DNA of 64,000 bases from Bradysia coprophila (taxonomy: Eukaryota; Arthropoda; Insecta; Diptera; Sciaridae). The notes under the pieces were generated by a model that worked only from the letters and a program-made list of their open reading frames with translations, did no database searches and was not told the origin of the DNA. The position numbers were made by a program, and so were the translations under genes. Positions 48,217 to 60,400 of this stretch are shown in pieces (the first letter of the stretch is position 1; each line of letters starts with the position of its first letter). The stretch lies in the NCBI RefSeq assembly GCF_014529535.1, contig NW_023503416.1, positions 603,298 to 667,297 on the forward strand, written 5' to 3'.

Positions 48217-50550
48217 CATCGAAGAATATTTTTGGTATGGATTGGTGAAACAGTATTTTTTTGCATTTCTATTTTACTATTATAAATCATATGTGAACCG
48301 AAGCTCTTTTACTATTTCAATTGAACTCTGAGTGTAAACGATCTTATCTAAAAATTAAGTAAACCAAAGGCTGTTGTTGATATTTTCATTTAAATTTGTA
48401 ATTATTTTGTGTGAATAAATTCATTTTTAAATTGAAACACATAGCGCTATGCGGACCCGTACTATCGTTACATCAGATCAGATGTCTAAAACTACAGCAA
48501 TGCTCCTAACGTTAACATTGAATTAAGAAGCGTCTTTGGAGGATTTAGTGATATAAGAGCTGCCGCTCCGTTACAAAGGAAACATAGAACCGACTGTGAT
48601 TACATCAGCCTCACAATATTTTCTTTGGAGGATTCTTTAGAAAAACAGCCGACCAAAATCGGACGCATTTTCTAGTGGAAGTATCTATATATACACAGAA
48701 AGATATTCGAGCCTAGAAGCCAAAACCACTTTCAAAAAAATTATTCGAAACTTGCACTTTTCTTACAGAAATTTCTCGAGGTACACGAGCCGTTCAAGAT
48801 CGTATGGGTGGGGTGTCATCAGAAAGGTAATTGCATGTATTTCAGGGACAAATTATTGGGCCTAAAATTCATCCACACTGAGATATAAGCAGTTGTAGTT
48901 TTCAACCGAAAAAAGACTGAAAACTCATACTTTTCTTACAGAAACTTCTCGAGGTACACGAGCCGTACAAGGTCATGTGGGGTGTCTTTAGAAAGCTAGT
49001 TTTCTGTTGTTTCAGGGCAAATAGGGTCTTATGAGTGTTTGGAAGCATCTCCGATGAAGTATGAGAAGTTGAAATGTTTAAGAGCTCATATTTCAACGTA
49101 GATGCTTCCAAACCACCAAAATTGCCAAAAACAACATAAAAATACCTTCCCGATGACACCCCACACAACCCTGTACGGCTCGTGTAACTGGAGAAATTTC
49201 TGTAAGAAAGGGTAATGTTTTTGGTTTTTTGGCTTCTAGGGTCGAATACCTTTCTGGGCACATATAACGAATTCCACTGGAAAATACGTTCGATTTCGGT
49301 ATGTTCTTTTTCAAAAGAATCCCTCTTGTTAATTCTAGGAGCAGTTCTATGACCAAATTGTTTGAAATCAACTGTCATTGACGAATCTGAGAGGAAGAAT
49401 TCCGTCAGCAGCTCTTCTGATAGTAGCAGTTATGAAGGTAGCAAACTACTAGTCTCAAAGAACTTGTTAAGACAGCTACTAAGGCCCAAATTTTGATATA
49501 CTTTCAAATATTTCCACATAAAATTCTGATTTCTGTTAGAAGCGCCACTATAGAAAATGTGCGTGTCTTTGTTTACGTGTCAACTCAAAGAAGTCCAAAC
49601 CTGTTCTTGTAGAATCTATATAGCAGTTCTAGTGAAATCAAGTGTAAAAATCGACAAAAATGAAAGTAAGATCAAAAGTAAAAGTGTCGAAAACAAGAGT
49701 ACTGATTCAGATGAGTTGCTCGTCGTATGCTTGAGACATAAGCAAAATATAGAAATTCAACTCAGTCGTTTCAAGTTTCTTTATTCAGCCAGAATATTTT
49801 ACAACATTTTGAGCTTCATTAATGAGAATCAATCTTCCTCTACAAAGATTTTGCAACAAACGAACACGATCTCCCTTTACAAAGGATATAAACAATAAAC
49901 ATTTTTGCTAAGAGCGAGTAGGATAATTTGTACGAACTTGAATCTCCCCAACGACTTGAAACTTATTTATTGTCTGGTTATTTTCACACGATTGAAATCC
50001 GATAAAGTAGAAACTCATGTATATCACATATGAAGTAATCGTTGATAATTACTAATTTCATAAATGCAAATGATTTGCTTTTCTCCGTCCAACCACCGAA
50101 AATACATAACGAACAGCTCGAACAATATTCAAATAGAAAGCAAAGAAATATTTATAGTGCGGCTCTGCACATCAATATCCAAAGAATTCGATCCAAAATG
50201 TTCGTCGCTACATCGTTAAAACTCGTTCGATTTTTAGTCGATGTCGACACGTCCAACCAATCAGAAAACACCACATATAGTGGAACGTCATTCGACTCAT
50301 TAAAATATTTTCAGTGGAATAATTGCATCAGAAAATATGAAATCGAATCGAAAGAAAGTGGCAATTTTGTGAGTCTAAATTTTTTTCCATCAAACTACCA
50401 TGATCACTCTATCTTAACAATCAAAGAAGTGAGGATGTAACACACATCGCAAGTTCATCATATATAATATCGAAAGTCAATAAGTCAACAAAGGAGGAAG
50501 TGTATTTTGTTAATTTCGTAAAAGTGGTCAAAATATAAATCGTCATCATC
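48217..50550. other. Intergenic region upstream of XBP1
   Basis: Contains the 48,414 poly(A) signal of the helicase gene and the foldback element at 48,628-49,325. Two open frames follow (49,557-49,898 with an ATG; 50,042-50,440 without a proper ATG start) for which I see no family or splice support. The last 100 bp are the XBP1 leader. Confidence 0.5.
48628..49325. mobile_element. Foldback element, copy 2 (GAGG-ended family)
   Basis: A 698-bp element starting GAGGATTCTTTAGAAAAA and ending with TTCAAAAGAATCCCTC, flanked by TTG on both sides (48,625-48,627 and 49,326-49,328). The arms are inverted and include CTAGAAGCCAAAA / TTTTGGCTTCTAG and ACAGAAATTTCTC / GAGAAATTTCTGT pairs. The left arm contains an internal direct duplication (TTTTCTTACAGAAA, then CTCGAGGTACACGAGCCG, twice). 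The termini match the element at 221-1,176. Confidence 0.75.
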
Positions 50551-51786
50551 ATGAGTGCCCCGATATTAATTACCATTCCAAAGTATGTTACGGTACCGAA
50601 GCAAAATCTTTTGCCTCTGCCGTCCGTGGAAAATTCGATCGATGAATTCCTGTTGCGTGGAAAGAAACGTCGTTTGGACCACTTAACATGGGAGGAGAAA
50701 TTCCAGCGGAAGTAAGTCCCAATCGTTCATTGTTACGAATTTGTCATTTCTAATTGTTGTTTCGAATTGGAATAGAAAACTAAAGAATCGTGTCGCTGCT
50801 CAAACATCCCGTGACCGCAAGAAGGCGAAAATGGACGATATGGAACGCACCATCAAAGACTTTTCTGTTGAAAATCAAAACCTAAAGGAAACATGCAATT
50901 TACTACAGTCGGAAAGAGATGAATTAGCTATCCGCAATGAAGAGCTGGAACGACAAATGGAGGAACTAAAGCGACGATTGAATGAACGTAGTGTTGGCTG
51001 TGCTACCACAACTAAAGGATCTGCTGAATCCGAACCTCTGCTGAAGGAACTGGAATCACAGTCGATACTACGAACGATCAAGAAAAGCGAAAACTCCAAC
51101 GGCTCAGCTCTGTGGAAGATAATTGCTCTCTGCCTTCTCTACAGGACATGCTCGAAGACTTCGATGCATCCCGACTGGAAGAACTTGCAGAAAGCCTGCT
51201 CGCAGATGTCATCACAGACATGGCAAACGATCCTGTTGGAGACTGCACGTCAAATGCCAAAACAGATGGCCCAACAGAGCGAATGTCTCGACCAGTGGTG
51301 GGGACCCGACCAGAAATCATGGAATCCGCCAAAAATATCGATGACAGTCTAAATACGCCCACAAAGAAGCGGACCCACATAAAAATTGAACCAAAAATCG
51401 AGGAGGATGTTTGCATGGATTTGGATACTGTTTCCAACGATGACGACACATTATACGGAACATATGACGAAAAGACTCACTGCATAACGATATTGGTTAG
51501 TGGCGATGATATAGCTACTGATGAAGCTGTTGAAGAGGTCTATTGCGAAGAAGATCACACATCAGAAGTGTCGATGCTCTCACCGGTACCATCACATTGT
51601 TCATCAATTGACCACAGTTCATCACAGTCACTCAGTGATCCAATCGTCGATGCAAAAAGTCCTATTTCAATTTCACAATCGAGTGATTGTGGATATGAAT
51701 CGATCGGTTCACCATTAAGTTATTGTAGTGACATGGATGAACTGTGGAACAGCTCTTTCAACCAGTTATTCCCTTCGTTAGTGTAA
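50551..51786 (+). CDS. Xbp1: X-box binding protein 1 (XBP1), bZIP factor of the unfolded protein response
   Basis: XBP1 is activated when IRE1 cuts its mRNA during ER stress. Exon 1 is 50551-50711 and exon 2 starts at 50776. Unspliced mRNA stays open to 51,352 (245 aa). Removing 17 nt (51,024-51,040) switches to the frame that ends at 51,786 and gives 384 aa, with the sum exactly divisible by three. The bZIP is clear: the basic region NRVAAQTSRDRKKAKM at residues 58-73, then leucine heptads to about residue 115. The frame reached only after splicing contains an acidic, Ser-rich activation region (LPSLQDMLEDFDASRLEELAE and onward) ending SFNQLFPSLV. This is the expected arrangement of XBP1u and XBP1s. 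A candidate poly(A) signal lies at 52,302. Confidence 0.95.
51017..51047 (+). promoter_or_regulatory. IRE1 cleavage hairpins (non-conventional XBP1 intron)
   Basis: Two identical seven-base loops, CTGCTGA, fit the IRE1 loop consensus CNG|CNGN. The first (51,021-51,027) is closed by GGAT/ATCC; the second (51,038-51,044) is closed by CCT/AGG. Cutting after CTG in both removes 51,024-51,040 (17 nt, CTGAATCCGAACCTCTG) and gives the frame change XBP1s needs. No other CNGCNGN pair in this part of the mRNA does so. Known animal XBP1 introns are 23-26 nt, so this one would be short. Confidence 0.75.
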
Positions 51787-52720
51787 ATTTACAAGATGTG
51801 GAAGTGAAAGTTAAGATGACAATGTTGTGATAAAGGACACACACGTAATATATCTCATGAACAGACAAATTAGTGGTACATACAATCATAGCCTATAAGT
51901 TATCAATTAAGTGAAAGTTTTAGTTATAAGTCAGAGAAAATTCGTCGTATTTTTTGTATAAAGTTCAGTTATTAGGTTGGTACGATAAGAAAATTTACGC
52001 TCGAAGCTCGCATGGTATTTCTCTAAGGAGACGCATTTTCTACTTAATGCATTAATAAGCTGCAATCGCAGTCTCTCCGTTTAGCTTTTCGGTTTACTTT
52101 ACAACAATAGAAACTGGAAGGAGTTTTCATTGTTTGATCGTAAGACGGAGAACTAAACAGGGTAAGTATGTGGAGGTCTTTAAATTGACAAAATTTCAAC
52201 TAAAATAACTACAACATTTCCCAGTGTTGATTACCATGCGAGTGTTTCCAGCACACACACCTTAACTCCATTCCTATCAAATTCATGCTATGTTTAACTG
52301 AAATAAATCATGTTGCAAATTGAGTTTTACTTTTTTATTATTTGTCCTCCACTAGTTCCTCAGCTACTAAGCCAACCATATGGATTTAAAGACCGAAAAA
52401 CATTGGGATATTGGAAACATTCTCAGCTATTTGAAGAAAAAAAAACGAACGCTCTGTCTTCTGTGAGTTGACGTCGACTTTAAAGTCATCTACTGTATTG
52501 CAGTAACTGAAACCATATATTTTATGCAACGTGTGGTATACTATCTAACTAGGTCCCTAACTAGGTGGGTCAGATCCCTTGACTGTTTGTCTGAGCTACT
52601 CAATAGTATTTTTCTTGGCAATGATTTATTGATTTACTTCAATGAAATGTAATTTTGTATGTTGATGGCCACAAAAACGCATTTAGAAGAAGAACTTCTA
52701 GAACGGTCTAATAAATCTCT

Positions 52721-54333
52721 CATTAAGAGTGATATCGCCAAAACTTGAACCAATTTGAAAACAATGGTTCGGCGATCCAGGCAAGCTATAGCTCGTTTGA
52801 ATCGTCTTTCAATTCTAAGAAATAGGGATCTTTTAGTTTTTCTGTTAATTTCCCATTATCGGAGTGAACACGTGAAAAGTCATAGCATGTCAAGGGGTGG
52901 TGAAAACAGTTTTTTTGTGATAGCTCAAGATAGAAATGTTTCTAAAAGTTGAAAATTTGTAGGAATATAGGCCTTTCGCAGATCTTCATAAAGAGTATAA
53001 TCATCGGTATGGGCCGCCACCGGTTCTAGACTTATGACTCAAAATATGGTCAATGTTTGGACAGTCCTACTGGCTTGCAACAGAATTTATCCGCGGAACT
53101 GGCTATAGGGTGTTGTAGCTGGACTTACCCTCTTTCATTCCACATATAAAAAACCCCAGATAAATTCTGTTGCAAGCCATAAAGTTAGTTGAAGTAAAAT
53201 GTCGCTCCAGGAGACCCATATTTTTCAGTGTTTTCAACTTGTTTTTGGTCTTCAAACAGGCTGGAGCGATGGGAATGAAATAAACTAAATCAAAATTACA
53301 TGCTCAGCTCGAAATTGTCCTGAACCGAGCGATCACTGGTCTTAAAAAGTTTGCTTTCCTCCTACTTCGTAGTAGGTGGAAAACCTCATATCTTTGACTT
53401 CACAAAATGAACAGAAACTCATTTGCTTGCTACAAATATAGGTTTATTGTAAAGCAGAGATGCGCAGCGTTCGTTTACAGTCAATAAATGGTCACTCAAG
53501 ATTTAATTTGTGCTTCACAAGAGGTCACACAATATGGAAATGTGTGTAAAATCACGTTTTTTATATGTAAATGGACGGTGCACATCTCTACTTTACAATC
53601 AACCTATATTCGTAGCAAGCCAATGAGTTTCTGTTAATTTTGTGAAGTCAAAGAAATGAGGTTTTCCACCTACTACGAAGTAGGAGGAAAGCAAACTTTT
53701 TAAGACCAGTGATCGCTCGGTTCAGGAAAATTTCGAGCTGAACATGTAATTTTGATTTAGTTTATTTCATTCCCATCGCTCCAGCCTGTTTGAAGACAAA
53801 AAACAAGTTAAAACACTGAAAAATATGGGTCTCCTGGAGCGACATTTTACTTCAACTAACTTTATGGCTCGCAACAGAATTTATCTGGGGTTTCTTATAT
53901 GTGGAATGAAAGAGGGTAAGTCCAGCTACAACACCCTATAGTCAGTTCCGCGGATAAATTCTGTTGCAAGCCAGCAGGACTGTCCAAACATTCACCATAT
54001 TTTGAGTCATAGGTCTAGAACGGGTGGCGGCCCATACCGATGATTATACTCTTTATGTAGGTCTGCCCAAGGCCTATATTCCTACAAATTTTCAACTTTT
54101 GGAAACATTTCTATCTTGAGCTATCACAAAAAAACTGTTTTCACCACCCCTTGACATGCTATGACTTTTCACGTGTTCAATCCGAAAATGGGAAATTAAC
54201 AGAAAAACTAAAAGATCCCTATTTCTTAGAATTGAAAGACGATTCAAACGAGCTATAGCTTGCCTGGATCGCCGAACCATTGTATTTATTTTCACCAAAA
54301 TTGGTTCAAGTTTTGGCGATATCACTCTTAATG
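52721..54333. mobile_element. 1.6-kb foldback element with about 745-bp arms
   Basis: The left arm (52,721 to about 53,465) and right arm (about 53,590-54,333) are near-perfect inverted copies around a loop of about 120 bp. The outer ends are CATTAAGAGTGATATCGCC and its complement. The same 60-codon frame, containing MVRRSRQAIARLN, appears on both strands because of the symmetry; I see no known transposase in it. Outer boundaries are uncertain by about 20 bp, and I could not identify a target duplication. A transcript across it would form a very long double-stranded hairpin. Confidence 0.75.
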
Positions 54334-54489
54334 ATTTAATTCTGTTTAGTTTCACTGAAAATCTTCGAAAAGTTGTATATAAAATGGCCCGGTAAAAATG
54401 ACGAATGTTTTCAAAAAGAATTTAAACTCGTGTGTTAAACTTCACACTCATTAATTTTGGTTCTGTTTATTCGGTTTTGTTTACAAGGC

Positions 54490-55295
54490 AAAATCAAACA
54501 AAACTCCAGATCGTTTTAACAAAGAGTAGAAAAGACTTCTTTTGAGAACTACTACCAGATGGTTGAACAGATACCGCCCATTTTCGAACTTGACCTGAGG
54601 ATTTCACTACTTCGTCGAATAAAAAAAAGTTTTTGAAAATCGGTTGAACTTTGCTCCGGTTATCGTATTAACAAAGAGCAGAAAAGGCTTCTTTCGAGAA
54701 CTATCACCAGATGGTTTAACCGATACCACCCATTTTCGAACTTTACCTGAGGATTGCAATACTTCGTCGAATAAAAAAAAAGTTTTTGAAAATCGGTTGA
54801 ACTTTGCTCCAGTTATCGTGTTTACAAAGAGCAGAAAAGGCTTCTTTCGATAACTATCACCAGATGGTTTAACCGATACCACCCATTTTCGAACTTTACC
54901 TGAGGATTGCAATACTTCTTCGAATAAAAAAAAAGTTTTTGAAAATCGGTTGAACTTTGCTCCAGTTATCGTGTTAACAAAGAGCAGAAAAGGCTTCTTT
55001 CGAGAACTATCACCAGATGGTTTAACCGATACCACCCATGTTCGAACTTTACCTGAGGATTGCAATACTTCGTCGAATAAAAAAAAAGTTTTTGAAAATC
55101 GGTTGAACTTTGCTCTAGTTATCGTGTTTACAAAGAGCAGAAAAGGCTTCTTTCGATAACTACCACCAGATGGTTGAACCGAAATCACCCATTTTCGAAC
55201 TTTACCTGAGGATTTCAATACTTCATCGAATAAAAAAAAGTTTTTGAAAATCGGTTGTGATTTACTCAAGTTATCGTGTTAACAAGGAGCAAAAA
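54490..55295. repeat. Tandem array of a 153-bp unit (about five copies)
   Basis: The landmark CCTGAGGATT recurs at offsets of 152, 153, 153 and 153 bp. Each unit contains AAAAAAAGTTTTTGAAAATC, a CGGTTGAACTTTGCTC segment and an ACCAGATGGTT segment. The period is 51 codons, so the minus strand stays open for 220 codons (54,607-55,269) as an exact repeat of the same 51 residues. That frame lacks codon-level divergence patterns and I do not call it a gene. Confidence 0.85.
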
Positions 55296-56184
55296 ATTGT
55301 TACTTTTAACGTTTTTCGATCACATTTCCATACTTTTTCCATACACATAGTGAACGTATTATGTACGGTGTATTTTCTTTTGTAAAACCCATGACTTACA
55401 GTCAAGGGAATAATCATAGCAATACTCTTCAAACACTCTTCAAACTATGTCACTCATAAGACTCGGAACATGTAACCCTTGATATAAGCGTGAATTTTAG
55501 GTCGACTTGAGAATATTTCAATTGAACTGACCTGACCTGAATTTACTTGAAATCTGAAAATCAGTCAGCTCAGGTAAATAAAGTTAGATACCTTATCAGG
55601 TCTGGCAAAAATGATCAATTCAAGTTCAGTTCTGATTAGATTCAGATAATCGGAGCTTCACGCTGTAGATCGGCCTGACCTGCACCGAGCATTCACTCAA
55701 AAAGTTCATGTCAGAATTAACAATTTGTGATGAATTTCACTAATTTATCCTCTCGACGGAGCCCACCAAAATGGTGAACAAAAATTACCAATGTTACAAT
55801 CTTCAAGACTTCGCAGGGATGCTCTAACTTAAATAGAATTGAAACTTCTTTTTGCTACGGAACCCCATACTCCACTTGTAATTTCAAACCATTTTGATTG
55901 TACCCGACGGTTAAGATTATGCAATAAATTAATGAACAAATTTTAATTCCTCACCTAGTTATGAAAGATAATGTATCTGGCCTACCACAATTTTTGTTTT
56001 GAGAAAATTGTTTCCATTTTAGTGAGGACATATACTTACTAAATCCTCTCTCTATTGAAAACTATTGAGGTCGAAAGCATATCTTGTAAATGGACGAACG
56101 AGCACAGTCACAATTCATTTCATTTCCTTATATTAAATAACCAATGCATTTTCTAAATTGTCACACCAGCCAAAGATAACAAAT

Positions 56185-57443
56185 TTAATCGGATTTCTTA
56201 TTCGATCTCATCGATATTGTTAGCGATACGGGTTTTTGAAACGTTTCCACCAAATCAGATGTCACCAATTCGGTAATTTGTTTAAGCTTTCCATTCTCTT
56301 TACCGCAAACCAGTCGTTCGATTCGTTCGGTCGGACAAGTTACTACAACCGAAGTGAATATGTGTCCTGAAATGGGAATGCGTTAAGAGCGACACTGACT
56401 ATGGGATCAACATTTTGATTACCTTTGTGGGTGCTGTAGAATTCTAATTCACATTTTAACAAATAGGGAATCTCTTGTGGCAGAAAGCTCAATAAACGAG
56501 CACGTACACCTTCAACGATCAACGTTTCAGGGGGTTGATCAGTGTATTCTCCGCTACCGTATTCCCACTGTCGGTTCTTTGTGTGCCGAAGTAAAAATTT
56601 CTGGAAAGCAAATATTTGAATATCAAAGAAGTTGGGTGTGAGAAGCAGAGTGAACCAGTTTTTCTTACCATTACATCATCCATCCCATCACCAGTCAGCG
56701 ACGATACCATGAAAACGTCGGAAAAGCCGGGCCAGCCAATTTTTTTTTCTTTATCCTCATAGGTGATCAGCTTCTGCTCTCTCATGTAAAGTTTTGGGTT
56801 TTTTATTCCTCTCGGAAGTAGTGTATTCTGTGTCAACGTTCTGGTTATATCCAACATCATACGTTTCGATTTCAAACAATCGATTTTGTTCAAAACCAGA
56901 AAACTTGGAACATTAGCGTATGTTTGCAATGTATCCAATACGGTCGAATGGAGCTCACTTCGTGTCCACGAATTCGAAACATCATGAATTACTCCAACTA
57001 AATCCGAGTTTTGGATAGAACGGCGGCAAGAGGTTAAGAATTCGTTGCTTAAGTTATGCTTTTTCATTTCCTGTTCCGTCACTAGACCGGGAGTATCGAA
57101 GAGTATGACTTGAGAGTTGTTCCGAACGCCTATGGCCCTTGCAGATGTGCGTGTTGTGTGCACTTTTGTCGATGCAGCACAAATCTGTTGCAAACATTTA
57201 GCTAGACAATAAATAGAAATCTGGCAGAACTAGATCACTACTTACTCTGTGGTTCAACAAGTTGTTGATAAAGGTACTTTTTCCTGCATTAGGGGTCCCA
57301 ATTATGGCAATTTTCACAACTTTTTCATTCTGGTTCGGTTTCTGTTCGGTTCGGTGGGTTTCAGAGGGCTTCGTTCTCACGCCTCGACATAATTTTATAT
57401 TGTTTGCCAAAAACACCAGTAATGACGGCTTATTCATCGCCAT
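56185..57443 (-). CDS. ERAL1: ERAL1, mitochondrial Era-type GTPase
   Basis: ERAL1 chaperones 12S rRNA during assembly of the small mitochondrial ribosomal subunit. Four minus-strand exons, 57246-57443, 56669-57184, 56423-56600 and 56185-56366, give 357 aa. The N-terminus (MAMNKPSLLVFLANNIKLCR) is basic and hydrophobic, as a mitochondrial targeting sequence should be. GTPase motifs: G1 GTPNAGKST at about residues 49-57, G2 in KVHTTRTSA, G3 DTPG and G4 NKID. The KIGWPGFSDVFMVSSLTGDG stretch matches the region after the GTPase core of the family. The C-terminal KH-like domain has a GKENGKLKQI loop in place of the usual GxxG, which is a modest deviation. The protein is shorter than human ERAL1 (437 aa), mainly at the N-terminus. 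Confidence 0.92.
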
Positions 57444-60400
57444 TTAACGACCACAATCGTGAAAAATACTAACTTTCCACATAAATAAATTTTCACAACA
57501 ACAACCGCATTGAAGGGATTGAAGGTAACATCAATGACGTTTCCGATGTCAAAACGGTCGAAGCGGTTGGGTAGAAAAAAATTGTCTGGGACGGCGAAAA
57601 AATACTTACTGGGTACAAACATCGTTAATATTTAAAAATGAAAGAATCCGTTTCAATCACACAAAATTAGACCGTCTTGGAGATTAGACTCCACTGAAGT
57701 GCACTTACAGCTTCTATTTCTATGAGCATAATTACACGAAAATAATCTAGTCTGTGTAGGGTATACGGCACCATAAATAAATTATGACTGCGATTCACAT
57801 AAAATATAGCACAGTCTATCCAGATGGTAGTACACTCGTTACATTCGATTTTCTGTTATATCTCGGAAACCGAGGGGAAAACCACTCGGGTAATTGATTA
57901 CACACCTTGCTCGGAATTGCCGAAGAATCCGGTAATTAAACGGAATTGACAGGAATTAATGGGAACTGTAAGAAATTGACAGGAAGTACCTGTAGAAATT
58001 GAAAGAAATTGAACGGAATTGAAATGAATTGAAACGAATTGAAAGGAAGTAGAACGAATCCGGTATTTAGATTAAATGATCTAGTAATTGAGGTAATTAA
58101 ATGGAATTGACAGGAATTAATGGGAATTGTAAGAAATTGACAGGAAGTGCCAATAAGGGAATTGAAAGGCAATGGAGCGTATCCGGCAATTAGACGAGTT
58201 GTTCCGGTAATTGAGGTAATTTAACGGAATTGAAAGGAATTAGAAATTGATTTGCCACCCTTTTGGCCAGTGGTTTCCCCATCGTCGGAAACGGTATACA
58301 GAGACGACTGATATCAGCTTTGGAACTACAAGATGTCATCTAAACAATAAGGTTTACATGAAATTTACGTAACTTCAGCGCGTAGCGTCCAGGTTGGTCA
58401 GGTACTCGATTTTAGAGCAAATTTTCTTTTTTCATTGAAGTTTAAGCTTTCTTGACCGTTGGTCTTTATATTAATGCACCATTTTCATTGCCAGTGGATA
58501 TACCTATTTGGTGAAAGTCATTCATGGGCAAAGATTATAAAGTTTATCCTCGAGTTTATCATTGTAAAACTTCGTGTCTCCGAAAAATATTTATATTGTG
58601 AAAGTGATTCACCCTAGTTTTATTCATGAGATTCAGGAAAAACCGTATACTGTGGGGGGGGAGGGAAATGTTTGATATGAATTAGAAAATCAGTCTTTAG
58701 CTCATCTCTACTAGTGAACTTCGGTTATACACTATCAGACTCACACTTAAGATTACATTGCACGTGACTTGATTGTTGTTAATGTTTATCTTATGTCATA
58801 ATTTTTTCAAATGCTATGAGAAGCTTTTTATTTACATCATCCAAATCATTGGAATTGCCGATATCGCAAGTATAATTAACATATATTTCACGTGTGGTAA
58901 AGATAAACCAATGACAATAATTCGAATTTTACTTATTTGGCTATGGAAACGCGTAGTGCGCTAGCGATTGCGATCGTTTACCTAACGTCTTATCTTATCG
59001 ATTTGAAGACTCATTTTTATGACTTACCGTTATTATTGTAGCACAATAATGTTCAAAATTCAATTATTTTCATGTGAAAAAGATAATTATTTTGATTTAA
59101 TTGAACCGAAAGCTAAGCTAGATAAGGTAAAAATCTCTTCTCCGTTGGTCTTCTCATTCAGTATCATTATCATTTAATAAATCAAAATGTATTGCCACTA
59201 GGGCAGCCCAAGATTTATATTAGTCAGAGGGAGGAAACTTTAAAGGGTAGTCAAGCTCTTTACTTTTTTCTGATGTGTGTAGTGATTTTTTCTAGCTCCA
59301 TTAGAGCTGCCCGGCACTATAGTTACGAAAGATGGAATTCTTTTGTTCTATTTTCGAAATAGTTTTTTATGCAAATTACTGCAGATGTTACTTAGACACA
59401 TTTACATTTTGTTAACATGATACATTCTAACGTCTAACGCCTGTTTTAGATGACGCCGCCGTAAGTCCGAAAATTCAAATTCTGGAGCGCACTTATGGCG
59501 AGAGTTAATCTAGAATCGACTATATGACTTCGATCTCCTTAAGCGTCACAAAAAGTTCATATTTTAAAGCTAGAGGCTGCAGCGAGTGTATAGGTTTTTC
59601 TTATAAATTGTGTCTGTTCCGATATTTTATTTTTTCATCGTCTAATGTCATTCTTCTCGATGTTCTGTCGCGCCTAACCAGTAATGGTAACATAAGCGCT
59701 AATAATAACTTCTTCATCAACAGTTAAAATAAAAATAAAAACAATAAAAAGGTCAATGCAATTGGTTGAAATTCAATTGAATAAAAAGGTTCTCTCGCTT
59801 TAAAGACGTTGTTATCAGTTATAGACGACGCAAAAAGCTCCAAACGATTATATTATCTCACATGAAAGACTCTTCACTTCACACCGACAACACGTAAAAC
59901 GTAAAGTAAAAAACAAAAACGTGATGAATCCCATGTTTACTGTGATAAATTGATCAATAATTTCGAAATGAAGAAAGAACAATTAAAATTACGCCAACGC
60001 AGTAAGTATATAGGTAATTGTTTTCAATCGATTTACTATTTTTAAATAAATTCGTGAGATAACCGTGTTGATAAATCGTAGATTGCCACTCCATGAAATG
60101 ATTTATATGATTTATTGCATTGTAGTAAATATGTATCGTTGCAGTAGTGATTTGTGTAATATACACGAGTGTATAACGTTGGCAATATTGTGCGGTATCA
60201 TAATGTACTATTATTCTCAATTCCTGGCTGTATGGTTGATATTTAATTTCGGCGATAAGTATAGCGTCGATCAAATATACTTCAACGATTCATTTGTGTA
60301 ATTTGCAGATAAATCGACAATGATCTATTTTACATTTGCAATATAACTCTTCATAAAAGCATCAGAAGTGGTACAACACAAATAGTGAACCTAAAATCTA

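Larger units (their letters stand above)
51787..56184. other. Repeat-rich region between XBP1 and ERAL1
   Basis: Begins with the XBP1 3' UTR (candidate AATAAA at 52,302). It then holds the 1.6-kb inverted repeat and the 153-bp tandem array listed separately. The remainder (55,296-56,184) shows no gene. Confidence 0.55.

Noticed and set aside
49557-49898. 113-codon frame between the foldback element and XBP1
   Set aside because: Biased toward Lys/Ser/Asn as expected for AT-rich noncoding DNA; no family or splice support.
50042-50440. 132-codon frame just upstream of XBP1
   Set aside because: It does not begin with a proper ATG and shows no conserved motif; most likely noncoding sequence or XBP1 promoter.
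52755-52952. Apparent 60-residue protein found on both strands (also 54,092-54,355)
   Set aside because: Mirror image created by the inverted repeat; no transposase motif seen.
54607-55269. 220-codon minus-strand frame
   Set aside because: Fully explained by a tandem repeat whose period is a multiple of three.
59954-60301. Overlapping frames on both strands
   Set aside because: Low-complexity AT-rich sequence; neither frame has a recognisable motif.
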